Below are positions 1 through 8,162 of a stretch of 15,913 nt of DNA, piece after piece. The stretch is from an uncultured Synechococcaceae cyanobacterium (lineage in GTDB: Bacteria; Cyanobacteriota; Cyanobacteriia; PCC-6307; Cyanobiaceae). The position numbers and the translations under genes were made by a program. A model generated the notes under the pieces. It was not told the origin of the DNA, made no database searches, and worked only from the letters and a program-made list of their open reading frames with translations. Position 1 is the stretch's first letter, and every line of letters starts with the position of its first letter. The stretch is taken from NCBI GenBank assembly GCA_902538695.1, contig CACBGC010000019.1, positions 1 to 15,913 of the forward strand, read 5' to 3'.

Positions 1-594
1 AAGAAAGATATTGAAAAGCAACTTAAAGACAATTTTGAAAAAACTCAAAAAGATATCAAAATTGAAGCTTTATTAGATGCCTTAACAAACGAATTGGTTG
101 CTGAAATTCCAAAATCTATGATTGATATAGAAGTGAGGAATAATATTGAACAAACCGCTCAAAGATTCGCTCAACAAGGTCTTGATGTTAAATCTACTTT
201 CACTCCTGAATTAGTTAAGTCATTAGCAGAGTCCACAAGGCCTCAGGCTGAAAAAAATGTACAAAGAAATTTAGCTTTAAAAGCATTAGCTGAAACAGAA
301 AACATAAAAATTGAGAAAGATGAAATTGATTTAAAAATGAAAGATTATGAAGATGCAATCTCTCAATCTCCAAAACAAATAGATATTAAAAAATTAACAG
401 AAGTAATAACGAACGATTTACTCAAAGAAAAATTAATAATTTGGCTTGAAGAAAATTCTGAAGTAAAAGAAAAAACTACAAAATCTTCTAAAGCTACCAA
501 AACCTCCAAAACAACAAAAGCCACAAAAACTGCGACAAAAACTACAAAAACTAAAAAACCAACGCAAACTCAAAATAAAAAAGAAAAAAAATAA
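1..594 (+). CDS. tig: Trigger factor, C-terminal part (5' end outside window)
   Basis: Ribosome-associated chaperone and peptidyl-prolyl isomerase that meets nascent chains at the exit tunnel. Only the last 197 codons are present. The reading frame is open from base 1, so the gene begins before the window; the TTG at 94 is internal. The visible part is the helical C-terminal chaperone domain, with typical family stretches such as EIPKSMIDIEVRNNIEQ and an RPQAEKNVQRNLALKALAE-type helix. The last ~45 residues form an unusual low-complexity tail made almost entirely of Lys and Thr with some Ala and Ser, ending KKEKK. Its position directly before clpP and clpX matches the common tig-clpP-clpX order. 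The family call is firm. The role of the tail is unknown; it would be strongly basic and probably disordered. Confidence 0.93.
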   Translation, partial: KKDIEKQLKDNFEKTQKDIKIEALLDALTNELVAEIPKSMIDIEVRNNIEQTAQRFAQQGLDVKSTFTPELVKSLAESTRPQAEKNVQRNLALKALAETENIKIEKDEIDLKMKDYEDAISQSPKQIDIKKLTEVITNDLLKEKLIIWLEENSEVKEKTTKSSKATKTSKTTKATKTATKTTKTKKPTQTQNKKEKK

Positions 595-659
595 TTTATG
601 AAATTTCCTACTAATTAAACAAAAACCCCTTAAATTGTTTATAAAACTAAAACTAATTT

Positions 660-1304
660 GTGAACTCAGAAAAAAAACATTTAATCCAAAGCTCCATAAG
701 TTCTTACGAAAGTAATAATAAAACTATTGCTGCTGTTCCTACTGTCATAGAACAATCAGGTAGAGGAGAAAGAGCTTTTGATATTTATTCAAGACTACTG
801 AGGGAGAGAATAATTTTTTTAGGTACCGGAATTAATGATCAAGTATCTGATTCACTTGTTGCGCAATTATTATTTCTTGAAGCGGAAGATCCCGAAAAAG
901 ATATACAAATATATATTAATTCTCCTGGAGGCTCAGTGACTGCAGGAATGGCCATATACGATACTATGCAACAAATATCCCCTGATGTAGTGACAATATG
1001 CTTTGGAGTAGCGGCAAGTATGGGGGCATTTCTACTTTCTGGAGGAGCAAAGGGCAAAAGATTGGCTTTACCTAATTCTAGGATTATGATTCATCAACCT
1101 CTGGGAGGTGCACAAGGTCAAGCAGTAGAGATTGAAATACAAGCTAAAGAAATACTTTTTCTCAAGAAAACATTAAATTCGCTTTTAGCAGAACATACTG
1201 GTCAACCTTTAGAAAAAATTAATGAAGATACAGAAAGAGATTACTTTTTATCTCCTTTCGAAGCAGTCGAATATGGATTAATTGATAAAGTTATCAAAAA
1301 GTGA
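660..1304 (+). CDS. clpP: ATP-dependent Clp protease proteolytic subunit
   Basis: Serine peptidase subunit that forms the barrel-shaped chamber of the Clp protease and degrades proteins fed in by ClpX or ClpC. The 214-residue length is normal. The catalytic triad is visible: Ser120 in GVAASMG, His145 in MIHQP, and Asp194 in ERDYF. The start is a GTG at 660. An in-frame TAA lies at 654-656 and there is no earlier start, while the next in-frame ATG would remove the substrate chamber. The N-terminal ~25 residues before AAVPTVIEQ are a variable leader or propeptide-like extension. clpX follows after about 100 bases, so this is probably the ClpX-partner ClpP among the several cyanobacterial paralogues (often labelled clpP2). 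The paralogue number is an inference. Confidence 0.96.
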   Translation: MNSEKKHLIQSSISSYESNNKTIAAVPTVIEQSGRGERAFDIYSRLLRERIIFLGTGINDQVSDSLVAQLLFLEAEDPEKDIQIYINSPGGSVTAGMAIYDTMQQISPDVVTICFGVAASMGAFLLSGGAKGKRLALPNSRIMIHQPLGGAQGQAVEIEIQAKEILFLKKTLNSLLAEHTGQPLEKINEDTERDYFLSPFEAVEYGLIDKVIKK

Positions 1305-1408
1305 CAAGGGATACTGATTTTTTAAGAATATGATGACGAATCGATATTTATAAGCAATCCTAGTGAATAGGGATATTTAACACCTTTCACATTAAAAACT
1401 TATAAACG

Positions 1409-2776
1409 ATGGCTAAATTCGACGCCCATCTTAAATGTTCATTTTGCGGGAAATCACAAGACCAAGTAAGAAAGCTAATAGCTGGTCCTGGGGTTTATAT
1501 CTGTGATGAGTGCATAGATCTTTGTAATGAAATCCTTGATGAAGAACTACTTGATAATCAAGCGAACACAAACAACTCTCCGCAAGTAAAAAAGAAATTA
1601 CCAACTGATAATCCAAAAAAATCTGTTCCTTTAGAATTAACCTCAATTCCTAAGCCAATAGAAATTAAAAGTTTTCTAGATAATCAAGTTGTTGGACAAG
1701 AATCTGCAAAAAAAATATTATCAGTAGCCGTATACAATCACTACAAGCGATTAGCTTGGAAAGTTAAAGAAGACAGTAAAAATAGCAATTCAACAGATTC
1801 ACAAGCAACTAAGTTACAAAAATCAAATATTTTACTCATCGGTCCTACTGGAAGTGGAAAAACATTATTAGCGCAAACTTTAGCAGAGTTTCTAGATGTT
1901 CCTTTTGCAGTAGCTGATGCAACGACTTTGACAGAAGCTGGATATGTTGGGGAGGATGTTGAAAACATACTTTTAAGACTTCTACAGAAATCTGAAATGA
2001 ATGTAGAACTAGCTCAAAAAGGAATTATTTATATTGATGAAATAGACAAAATTGCAAGAAAAAGCGAGAATCCTTCAATTACTAGAGATGTCTCTGGTGA
2101 AGGAGTACAGCAAGCATTATTAAAAATGCTTGAAGGAACAATTGCTAATGTTCCACCTCAAGGTGGAAGAAAACATCCTTATCATGACTGCATCCAAATT
2201 GACACGAGTCAAATATTATTTATTTGCGGGGGAGCTTTTATAGGTTTAGAGGATATCGTTCAAAAGCGTATGGGTAAACACTCTATAGGATTTACCACCA
2301 ATTCAGACCAAAACAAAGTTGATACAAAAAAAATAGTAGACCCAAGAGATTCCCTGAAAAATTTAGAATTAGATGACTTAGTAAAATATGGACTGATTCC
2401 AGAATTTATTGGGAGAATTCCGGTTTGTGCTGTATTAGATCGTCTTACTAAAGAAACTTTAGAATCTATTTTGACTCAACCAAGAGATGCATTAGTGAAG
2501 CAATTCAAAACTTTGCTAAGTATGGATAATGTTGAATTATCATTTGAGCCTGATTCTGTTGAAGCAATTGCAAATGAAGCATATAAAAGAAAAACAGGTG
2601 CAAGAGCGTTAAGATCAATAATTGAAGAGCTAATGCTAGACATAATGTACACTTTGCCTTCTGAAGAAAATGTAAAAGAATTCACAATTACGAAAAAAAT
2701 GGTAGATAATTTGTTCTCATCTAAAATTGTTAAACTACCTTCAGGATCAAAGAGAATCATTAAAGAGTCTGCATAA
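1409..2776 (+). CDS. clpX: ATP-dependent Clp protease ATP-binding subunit ClpX
   Basis: AAA+ unfoldase that recognises tagged substrates, unfolds them and threads them into ClpP. It has 455 residues. Visible in order: an N-terminal zinc-binding domain with Cys10, Cys13, Cys32 and Cys35; a low-complexity linker at about 45-80; Walker A GPTGSGKT at 145-152; the GYVG pore loop at 178-181; Walker B IIYIDEID at 206-213; the RKH loop at 254-256; the ClpP-docking IGF loop at 293-295; and sensor-2 GARAL near 397-401. Every functional element is intact, so the protein should be active. It lies 104 bases after clpP on the same strand, consistent with co-transcription. A poorly conserved insertion rich in Ser and Asn at about 120-138 separates the first helix of the AAA+ core from Walker A. 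Confidence 0.97.
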   Translation: MAKFDAHLKCSFCGKSQDQVRKLIAGPGVYICDECIDLCNEILDEELLDNQANTNNSPQVKKKLPTDNPKKSVPLELTSIPKPIEIKSFLDNQVVGQESAKKILSVAVYNHYKRLAWKVKEDSKNSNSTDSQATKLQKSNILLIGPTGSGKTLLAQTLAEFLDVPFAVADATTLTEAGYVGEDVENILLRLLQKSEMNVELAQKGIIYIDEIDKIARKSENPSITRDVSGEGVQQALLKMLEGTIANVPPQGGRKHPYHDCIQIDTSQILFICGGAFIGLEDIVQKRMGKHSIGFTTNSDQNKVDTKKIVDPRDSLKNLELDDLVKYGLIPEFIGRIPVCAVLDRLTKETLESILTQPRDALVKQFKTLLSMDNVELSFEPDSVEAIANEAYKRKTGARALRSIIEELMLDIMYTLPSEENVKEFTITKKMVDNLFSSKIVKLPSGSKRIIKESA

Positions 2777-2834
2777 AATTAGAGTTTAATTTTTTTAATT
2801 GAATCCCGAATTTTTCTTAATTAATGAAAAATAA

Positions 2835-4592
2835 ATGCCAAATATACATAAACCTTTTCATCAAAAATATAGACCAAACAACTTAGATGAACTAGTTGGG
2901 CAAAAATTTATATCCATTACACTCAAACAAGCACTACTAACAAAAAAAATTGCTCCTGCATATCTTTTTAATGGTCCAAGAGGCACTGGAAAAACATCAA
3001 GTGCAAGAATATTTGCAAAATCTCTAAATTGCCAGACATTCGACCAACCTACGATAACTCCTTGTTGTAAATGTGACTTATGTAGACAAATTACAGATGG
3101 GAGCGCTCTAGATATTATCGAGATCGATGCAGCATCAAATACAGGAGTAGAAAATATAAGAGAAATTATAGAAAGAGCGAGATTTGCACCTACTCAAGCG
3201 AGATGGAAAGTATATGTTATTGATGAATGTCATATGCTTTCAACAGCAGCTTCAAATGCTTTACTAAAAACTATTGAAGAACCGCCCTCCAGAGTTGTAT
3301 TTATCCTTGCGACGACAAATCCTGAGAGAGTATTGAATACAATAAAAAGTAGATGCCAAAAATTTGATTTTAGAAGAATAAGCCCAAGTGATATTTTTCA
3401 ACATTTATCAGAAATCGCCGAAAAAGAATCAATTGAGTACGAAGTTCAGGCGTTAAAAATGATTGCAAAAAGATCTAATGGAGGTATGAGAGATGCACAA
3501 AGCCTCCTTGAACAATTGAATCTTTTTCCAGAAGGGATAACAATTAATAATATCCAAAACCTCCTAGGAGAAATATCAGAACGTGAATTAACAAATCTGA
3601 TTAAATCATTGGTTGAGAATAATCCAGAATCATTAATTATCACCTGCAACAAATTATATGATGCCGGAATCGAACCTCTTCAAATAATTATCGGATTATT
3701 GAACATAACAAGAGATCTACTATTACACACTACAAATAATAAATATTCAGATCTTTATTATACCTCTGATGAATTTCGAGATGAGTTAGATAAAATCTCA
3801 AAAACAATAAATAAATCAAAAATAATTAATTGGCATAATAATCTGAGAAATATTGAATATCAAATCAAATCAAGTGATAATCCAAGGCTTTGGTTTGAAA
3901 TACATTTAACTGGACTTCTAGATAGTCAAGAGATAAATAGTTTTGACAATAAACAAGAAAGTAAAAATAATACGACTGAGCAGCAACATGAAAGTAGAAA
4001 AAACATTCCAAGTAATAAAGAAAATATTTCAGATGAGATTCCAAAACCAAGTATCCAAGAAGAGATAACTAACAAGGAATTGATCGAAAAAAAAGACGAA
4101 AAATTAGAAAAATTTGAAGTTCTTGAAAAAGAAAGTATTGAAAATATTTCTGATAATAACCAAAATAATCCTGGATCACATTTAAAAGATAAATGGGAAT
4201 TAATTCTTTCTAAAGTAGAGTTGCCATCTACAAGAATGTTACTTTCACAACAAGCAGAACTTGAAAGTTTTGATTCGGAGAAAATCACAATTGCATTATC
4301 TCCAAACTGGGAAAGTATGATAAAAAGCAGAAAAGTTATAATTGAAAATACTGTAAAAAAGATATTTGGAGATGGAATAATACTTAATTTTTCAACCAAA
4401 CAAATAAATAAAAGTAATCCAAAAAAAACTCCAGAAATAAACCAAAATGAAGTAAATAATTTTCGACCAATAAAAAAAATAGCACCAAAAACTAATTCTT
4501 CAACAAAAATATCTAACGAGGAAACTTATGATGATAGTTCAAAAAACTTAGCAAATTTTTTTAATGGAGAAATTATAGACCTTGATGACTAG
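2835..4592 (+). CDS. dnaX: DNA polymerase III subunits gamma and tau
   Basis: Clamp-loader ATPase that opens the beta clamp and, in the tau form, links polymerase cores to the helicase. It has 585 residues. The N-terminal AAA+ module has Walker A GPRGTGKT at 47-54, a zinc module with Cys66, Cys77/78, Cys80 and Cys83, a Walker B variant VIDECHML at about 128-135, and the SRC motif at 172-174. The collar domain runs to about residue 360. An acidic Lys/Glu/Asn-rich linker at about 365-440 precedes a C-terminal tau-like region. The linker contains an eight-A run at 4087-4094. A one-base slip either way there meets a stop within about 10 codons and would give a product of roughly 425 residues, like a gamma form. 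There is no intein, although some cyanobacterial dnaX genes carry one. The stop lies one base from the stop of the convergent gene. Confidence 0.96.
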   Translation: MPNIHKPFHQKYRPNNLDELVGQKFISITLKQALLTKKIAPAYLFNGPRGTGKTSSARIFAKSLNCQTFDQPTITPCCKCDLCRQITDGSALDIIEIDAASNTGVENIREIIERARFAPTQARWKVYVIDECHMLSTAASNALLKTIEEPPSRVVFILATTNPERVLNTIKSRCQKFDFRRISPSDIFQHLSEIAEKESIEYEVQALKMIAKRSNGGMRDAQSLLEQLNLFPEGITINNIQNLLGEISERELTNLIKSLVENNPESLIITCNKLYDAGIEPLQIIIGLLNITRDLLLHTTNNKYSDLYYTSDEFRDELDKISKTINKSKIINWHNNLRNIEYQIKSSDNPRLWFEIHLTGLLDSQEINSFDNKQESKNNTTEQQHESRKNIPSNKENISDEIPKPSIQEEITNKELIEKKDEKLEKFEVLEKESIENISDNNQNNPGSHLKDKWELILSKVELPSTRMLLSQQAELESFDSEKITIALSPNWESMIKSRKVIIENTVKKIFGDGIILNFSTKQINKSNPKKTPEINQNEVNNFRPIKKIAPKTNSSTKISNEETYDDSSKNLANFFNGEIIDLDD

Positions 4593-4593
4593 A

Positions 4594-5895
4594 TTAAACT
4601 CCAGTATGAAGAGTCTTTCGCCATAGTATCTTTTTTGGAAAAATAGACATCTTTATAGTTACCAAAGGGATTACTAAAAACCAATGTGATAAGTAAAAAA
4701 CCGATACAAATACCATCAAAAAATTGCTTTTTTGCAATACGGGCACTTCACTTTTACAAGAAGAACCGTACCAAAAAGCAATTCCAGATAACATAAAAGC
4801 TGTAAATGAAATAGGCCAGTAAATTGGTGAATCTAAAAAAGCAATACTGAAAACTAAGTCAAAAATAGAAATGATTGGTAATGCATATTGCAAGATGAAA
4901 AAGTAAGTTAAATCAAATTTCTGCAAACAATCAATTTTATTAGTAAATAATTGATCTCCATAATCAAAGAATCTTTGCAACCCCCCCTCTGCCCATCTTT
5001 GCCTTTGCGCTAATAATGCATTTAAATTCTCAACTGCCTCCTCCATTACTGGAGGATCCCATAAGATTCCAATTGTAGATTTTGATAATAATAATCTTAA
5101 ACTCAAATCAAGATCATCTGTAACTGTATCTTCATTAAAAGAACCACATGCTAATAATGTTTCTTTCTTAATTAATTGGCCATTTCCCCTTAATTCGGAA
5201 ACTCCAGCAACTGATAATCTCCCATATTGGAAGATTGCATCCATAGCCATCTCCATTGACTGACAGGAAGTTAAAAAATTCTTACTTACATTTGTTACGG
5301 ATTTTCTTAGTTGAACTGCAGACCAACCACCCTCTTCTACAAAACTAAATAACCTTATCAAAGAATCTTGTTTTAATTCAGCATCAGCATCCAAAACTAA
5401 TAACCATTCACCATGGGTAAATTTCAAGGCATAATTCAAAGCTCCTGACTTTCCTCCTCCTGCATTTGGAGAACGACTTATAACTTTTAGCTTGTCATAT
5501 TGTCTAGATAATCGATCTAAAATTAAAGGCGTCTTATCAGAACTACCATCATCGATTATGTAAATATTTAATTTATTTGTTGGATAATCTAAACTAAATA
5601 ATCTTTCAACTAATCTTGCTATGACATTCTCTTCATCCCGAGCTGCGACTAAAATATCAAGCACAGGTAACTCTTTATTGCTAATTCTTCTACTTACAGT
5701 ATTTAAAACGTTGTTCCTTTTAAAATTTCTAGAAATAACTATTAAACCATAAAAAACAATCACAATAGAAAGAGTCAATATTAAGTAAAAGAAATTTTCG
5801 ATATTGTTAGCATGAGGAATAAAAGCCATTAAAAAACAAGCACTAAGAAATATAAACGACTTCAATCTTCGATTTTTATAAAAACCCTTACTCAT
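4594..5895 (-). CDS. Membrane family-2 glycosyltransferase, beta-glycan-synthase-like
   Basis: A 433-residue integral membrane glycosyltransferase of the processive GT2 type. Two hydrophobic segments lie at about 12-30 and 35-55, and three more at about 329-353, 358-378 and 391-418, with the catalytic domain between. Nucleotide-sugar and catalytic motifs are all visible: DDG at 115-117, DAD at 169-171, TDDLD at 259-263 (candidate catalytic base), and QRQRW at 297-301 (the QxxRW signature). This architecture is shared with cellulose synthase, N-acetylglucosaminyl transferase and hyaluronan-type enzymes, so the protein probably moves sugars from a cytoplasmic nucleotide-sugar donor to a polysaccharide or lipid acceptor. 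The product cannot be told from sequence. It lies 27 bases downstream of the SpoIID-domain gene on the same strand, suggesting an envelope-related pair. Confidence 0.87.
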   Translation of the reverse strand: MSKGFYKNRRLKSFIFLSACFLMAFIPHANNIENFFYLILTLSIVIVFYGLIVISRNFKRNNVLNTVSRRISNKELPVLDILVAARDEENVIARLVERLFSLDYPTNKLNIYIIDDGSSDKTPLILDRLSRQYDKLKVISRSPNAGGGKSGALNYALKFTHGEWLLVLDADAELKQDSLIRLFSFVEEGGWSAVQLRKSVTNVSKNFLTSCQSMEMAMDAIFQYGRLSVAGVSELRGNGQLIKKETLLACGSFNEDTVTDDLDLSLRLLLSKSTIGILWDPPVMEEAVENLNALLAQRQRWAEGGLQRFFDYGDQLFTNKIDCLQKFDLTYFFILQYALPIISIFDLVFSIAFLDSPIYWPISFTAFMLSGIAFWYGSSCKSEVPVLQKSNFLMVFVSVFYLSHWFLVIPLVTIKMSIFPKKILWRKTLHTGV

Positions 5896-5922
5896 AAAAG
5901 TAAATTGTTAATTACTTAACTT

Positions 5923-7461
5923 TCATTGAGACAATATCTCAAATTTTTTTAGTTTTGCATTTTGATAGTAATGATTCAATATTTGTTCATAAGAGAATCC
6001 TAATTTAGCCATTTCAATTGCTCCTGACTGAGATAAACCTACACCATGACCGAAGCCTCCCCCTCTCAAAAGCCATAAATCATCATTTAATTTATTAATA
6101 GTAAACAAATTACTAGGTATAAAATTTAATACCCGTCGAATATCATCTTTAACAAGAACAATAAATTTATTACCCTTGTCCGTTTGTATTCCCAATTTTG
6201 TCACTCTGCCACTAGACCCACGTTCAATAGAATTTAAATCCAAAACATCTTCATTAATATTTATAAGTTTGTTTTTAATTAACTTTTCTTTAATTTCAAG
6301 ACTAGAAATTTTCTTATTCCACCGAAAAAGAGAATGATTACTACCATAAAACTGTTCTTTATCAAAATCTAAAAAATTATTTAAATAAGATTCATTTGTA
6401 ATTGGAAGTTTAAAAATTCTATTTAATGATTTAGGACCATCAATGATTGAATTGAAATAAGAATAATCTTGAATTTGCCAAGACTCGCCTGCAGTAGCAG
6501 ATACTCCACCATTAGAACCATGGTAAAAAGCATTTATTGGTTGATTTTCATGAGTGAGAATTAAATTTGAAGTTTCGTCTATGGCTTTTTGTACGTTCTT
6601 ATATGAAATTTCCGATGGCTTATAAACTTGGCATTGAGTGCTTATACACAAATGATATTTATCCATATTAAATCTATCAGAATTAAATATTCCCCAAGTT
6701 CTTGCAATAACTGCTTGAGCCTTGAGTGCTTCTAAAGGAGAATTCGGTCCAATTTCATATGGCAAAACACCTGCCAAATAGTCATCAAATTCAATTTTTT
6801 GAACTAAGGTCCAAGTTCCATATAAATCTTTTATTAAATAAAAATTTTTGCCAAAATTAACACCATTTATTTTTATTTCCTCTTCAGAATAAATATATAT
6901 AGGACCTTCAAGTTTCATCCTAGTATTGTCATTTCTAAGAACAGGAGTAATTTGAAAATCTTTTATTTTTTTGAAAATCTTATTTTTTAATTCAAACTTT
7001 GGCAGATCATCTTGAAATGGAATCCATACTTCCCAATTTTTAGGGTAGGCAACAGTCGTCTCAAATCCTTTTTTTCTTAGTTTCTCTGATTGTTTTTTTG
7101 CCGATTCATAGCTAGCAAAAGGACCAAAAACAATTCTTTCAATTGTTTTTGGATTTTTAACGGGAATATCCGCCCAGGTGATATTTATCTGTTTAGATTT
7201 ATGTTTAATACCGTTGGACGATATCAAGTTTAAAAAACCTTTATTAGTTTTAAAGTTTATATTCTTTTTCTCCGAGAAACTATCATTCTCCCCGCCTAAA
7301 TATTGCTTTAAACCAATTAAAAATTTTCCTTTTTTAATTTCATTATGGAGTTCAACCTTTAGCAATTCTTCTCCTATTGCATTTGAAATAAATTTAGTGT
7401 CTATTATTAAAAGAGAAATACATCCTAAAAATAGGTTTAAAAAGGCAAATTTAAGTTTCAT
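5923..7461 (-). CDS. SpoIID/LytB-domain protein with N-terminal SPOR-like region
   Basis: A 512-residue predicted exported protein. The N-terminus has an uncleaved-signal-like hydrophobic stretch at about residues 5-20. Residues about 95-150 (ITWADIPV..., then GPFASYESAKKQSEKLRKKG) resemble a SPOR-type fold that binds denuded peptidoglycan; this is an inference from pattern only. The SpoIID domain begins near 185. It shows LPYEIGP with Glu236 as the expected catalytic glutamate, LKAQAVIARTW at 246-256, His270/Cys272/Cys277 in a possible metal site, and the closing motif GGGFGHGVGLSQSGA at 467-481. SpoIID proteins cleave peptidoglycan glycan strands lacking stem peptides or stimulate amidases. 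In a non-sporulating cyanobacterium a cell-wall remodelling role in division is likely. It is divergent from rpmI and followed by the glycosyltransferase gene. Confidence 0.88.
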   Translation of the reverse strand: MKLKFAFLNLFLGCISLLIIDTKFISNAIGEELLKVELHNEIKKGKFLIGLKQYLGGENDSFSEKKNINFKTNKGFLNLISSNGIKHKSKQINITWADIPVKNPKTIERIVFGPFASYESAKKQSEKLRKKGFETTVAYPKNWEVWIPFQDDLPKFELKNKIFKKIKDFQITPVLRNDNTRMKLEGPIYIYSEEEIKINGVNFGKNFYLIKDLYGTWTLVQKIEFDDYLAGVLPYEIGPNSPLEALKAQAVIARTWGIFNSDRFNMDKYHLCISTQCQVYKPSEISYKNVQKAIDETSNLILTHENQPINAFYHGSNGGVSATAGESWQIQDYSYFNSIIDGPKSLNRIFKLPITNESYLNNFLDFDKEQFYGSNHSLFRWNKKISSLEIKEKLIKNKLININEDVLDLNSIERGSSGRVTKLGIQTDKGNKFIVLVKDDIRRVLNFIPSNLFTINKLNDDLWLLRGGGFGHGVGLSQSGAIEMAKLGFSYEQILNHYYQNAKLKKFEILSQ

Positions 7462-7497
7462 AAATTAGAACTTTCCTTATCAATTAAAAACTTTAAT

Positions 7498-7526
7498 TTG
7501 CACCAATGCGTATAAAGGTTTAGATT
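7498..7526 (+). promoter_or_regulatory. Possible promoter for rpmI-rplT
   Basis: In the 91-base divergent gap before rpmI, TTGCAC at 7498-7503 is followed 17 bases later by TAGATT at 7521-7526, resembling sigma-70-type -35 and -10 boxes. The -35 match is only fair, and a TATAAA at 7511-7516 is a competing -10. In such AT-rich DNA, chance matches are common. Confidence 0.3.
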
Positions 7527-7552
7527 ATCCTAATTAAACACATTTGACTTAA

Positions 7553-7750
7553 ATGTCTAAACTAAAAACTCGTAAATCAGCTGCCAAAAGATTTAAAGCT
7601 ACTGCGACGGGTAAATTCATGAGAAGAAGAGCTTTCCATAATCATTTACTTGATCATAAAAGCTCAAAATTAAAAAGACATCTATCAACAAAAGCCGTAG
7701 TTGATGAAAGAGATGCTGATAATGTAAAATTAATGATTCCATACGCATAA
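7553..7750 (+). CDS. rpmI: 50S ribosomal protein L35
   Basis: A 65-residue basic protein of the large ribosomal subunit. The N-terminus MSKLKTRKSAAKRFKAT and the GKFMRRRAFHNHLL segment are characteristic of bacterial L35, and the length is typical. It is the first gene of a plus-strand run and lies 28 bases before rplT, the standard rpmI-rplT pairing. infC, which often precedes this pair in other bacteria, is not here; the gene upstream is divergent. The start is the ATG at 7553. Confidence 0.97.
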   Translation: MSKLKTRKSAAKRFKATATGKFMRRRAFHNHLLDHKSSKLKRHLSTKAVVDERDADNVKLMIPYA

Positions 7751-7778
7751 GTCCTTAATCAATTTTTATTAGATATTC

Positions 7779-8126
7779 ATGGCACGGGTAAAAAGAGGCA
7801 ACATAGCCAGAAAAAGAAGAAACAAAATCTTAAATCTTGCAAAAGGTTTTAGAGGTGGCAACAAAAATCTTTTCAGAACCGCAAACCAAAGAGTGATGAA
7901 AGCTCTTTGTAATGCTTATAGGGATAGAAGAAGAAGAAAAAGAGATTTTAGAAGACTTTGGATTTCTAGAATTAACGCATCTGCGAGGATAAATGGAACA
8001 AACTATAGCAAATTAATAAATGGCATGAAAAATTCAGAAATTATCATTAACAGAAAAATGCTTGCTCAATTAGCCTTAAACGATCCTAAGTGTTTTGAAA
8101 AAATTGTTTCTTCCGTTAGTAAGTAG
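7779..8126 (+). CDS. rplT: 50S ribosomal protein L20
   Basis: A 115-residue large-subunit protein that binds 23S rRNA early in assembly. The N-terminal MARVKRGNIARKRRNKILNL, the GFRGGNKNLFRTANQRVMKA segment and the RDRRRRKRDFRRLWI segment are diagnostic for L20, and the length is normal. It follows rpmI closely and is probably co-transcribed with it. In some bacteria L20 represses this operon by binding the leader; I see no convincing pseudoknot in the short leader here. Confidence 0.97.
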   Translation: MARVKRGNIARKRRNKILNLAKGFRGGNKNLFRTANQRVMKALCNAYRDRRRRKRDFRRLWISRINASARINGTNYSKLINGMKNSEIIINRKMLAQLALNDPKCFEKIVSSVSK

Positions 8127-8135
8127 AAAAAAGAA

Positions 8136-8141
8136 TATAAT
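8136..8141 (+). promoter_or_regulatory. Possible -10 box before ycf37
   Basis: A perfect TATAAT lies in the 36-base gap between rplT and ycf37, 22 bases before the ATG. No good -35 box is at the right distance. It could give the ycf37-thiG pair its own promoter with a very short leader, or it may be chance in AT-rich sequence. Confidence 0.25.
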
Positions 8142-8162
8142 CTAGAAAAGTAATTGTAAATA

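Noticed and set aside
1360..1374. Possible terminator hairpin between clpP and clpX
   Set aside because: The CCTA/TAGG stem is only four base pairs with no T tract; the genes are probably co-transcribed.
3865..4399. Long open frames on the minus strand inside dnaX
   Set aside because: They are antisense to the AT-rich dnaX linker, give Ser/Phe/Leu-rich products without family features, and overlap a well-supported gene.
2835..4592. Intein in dnaX, as in some cyanobacteria
   Set aside because: The AAA+ motifs are continuous and the spacing around Walker A and B is normal; there is no inserted Cys...His-Asn splicing block.
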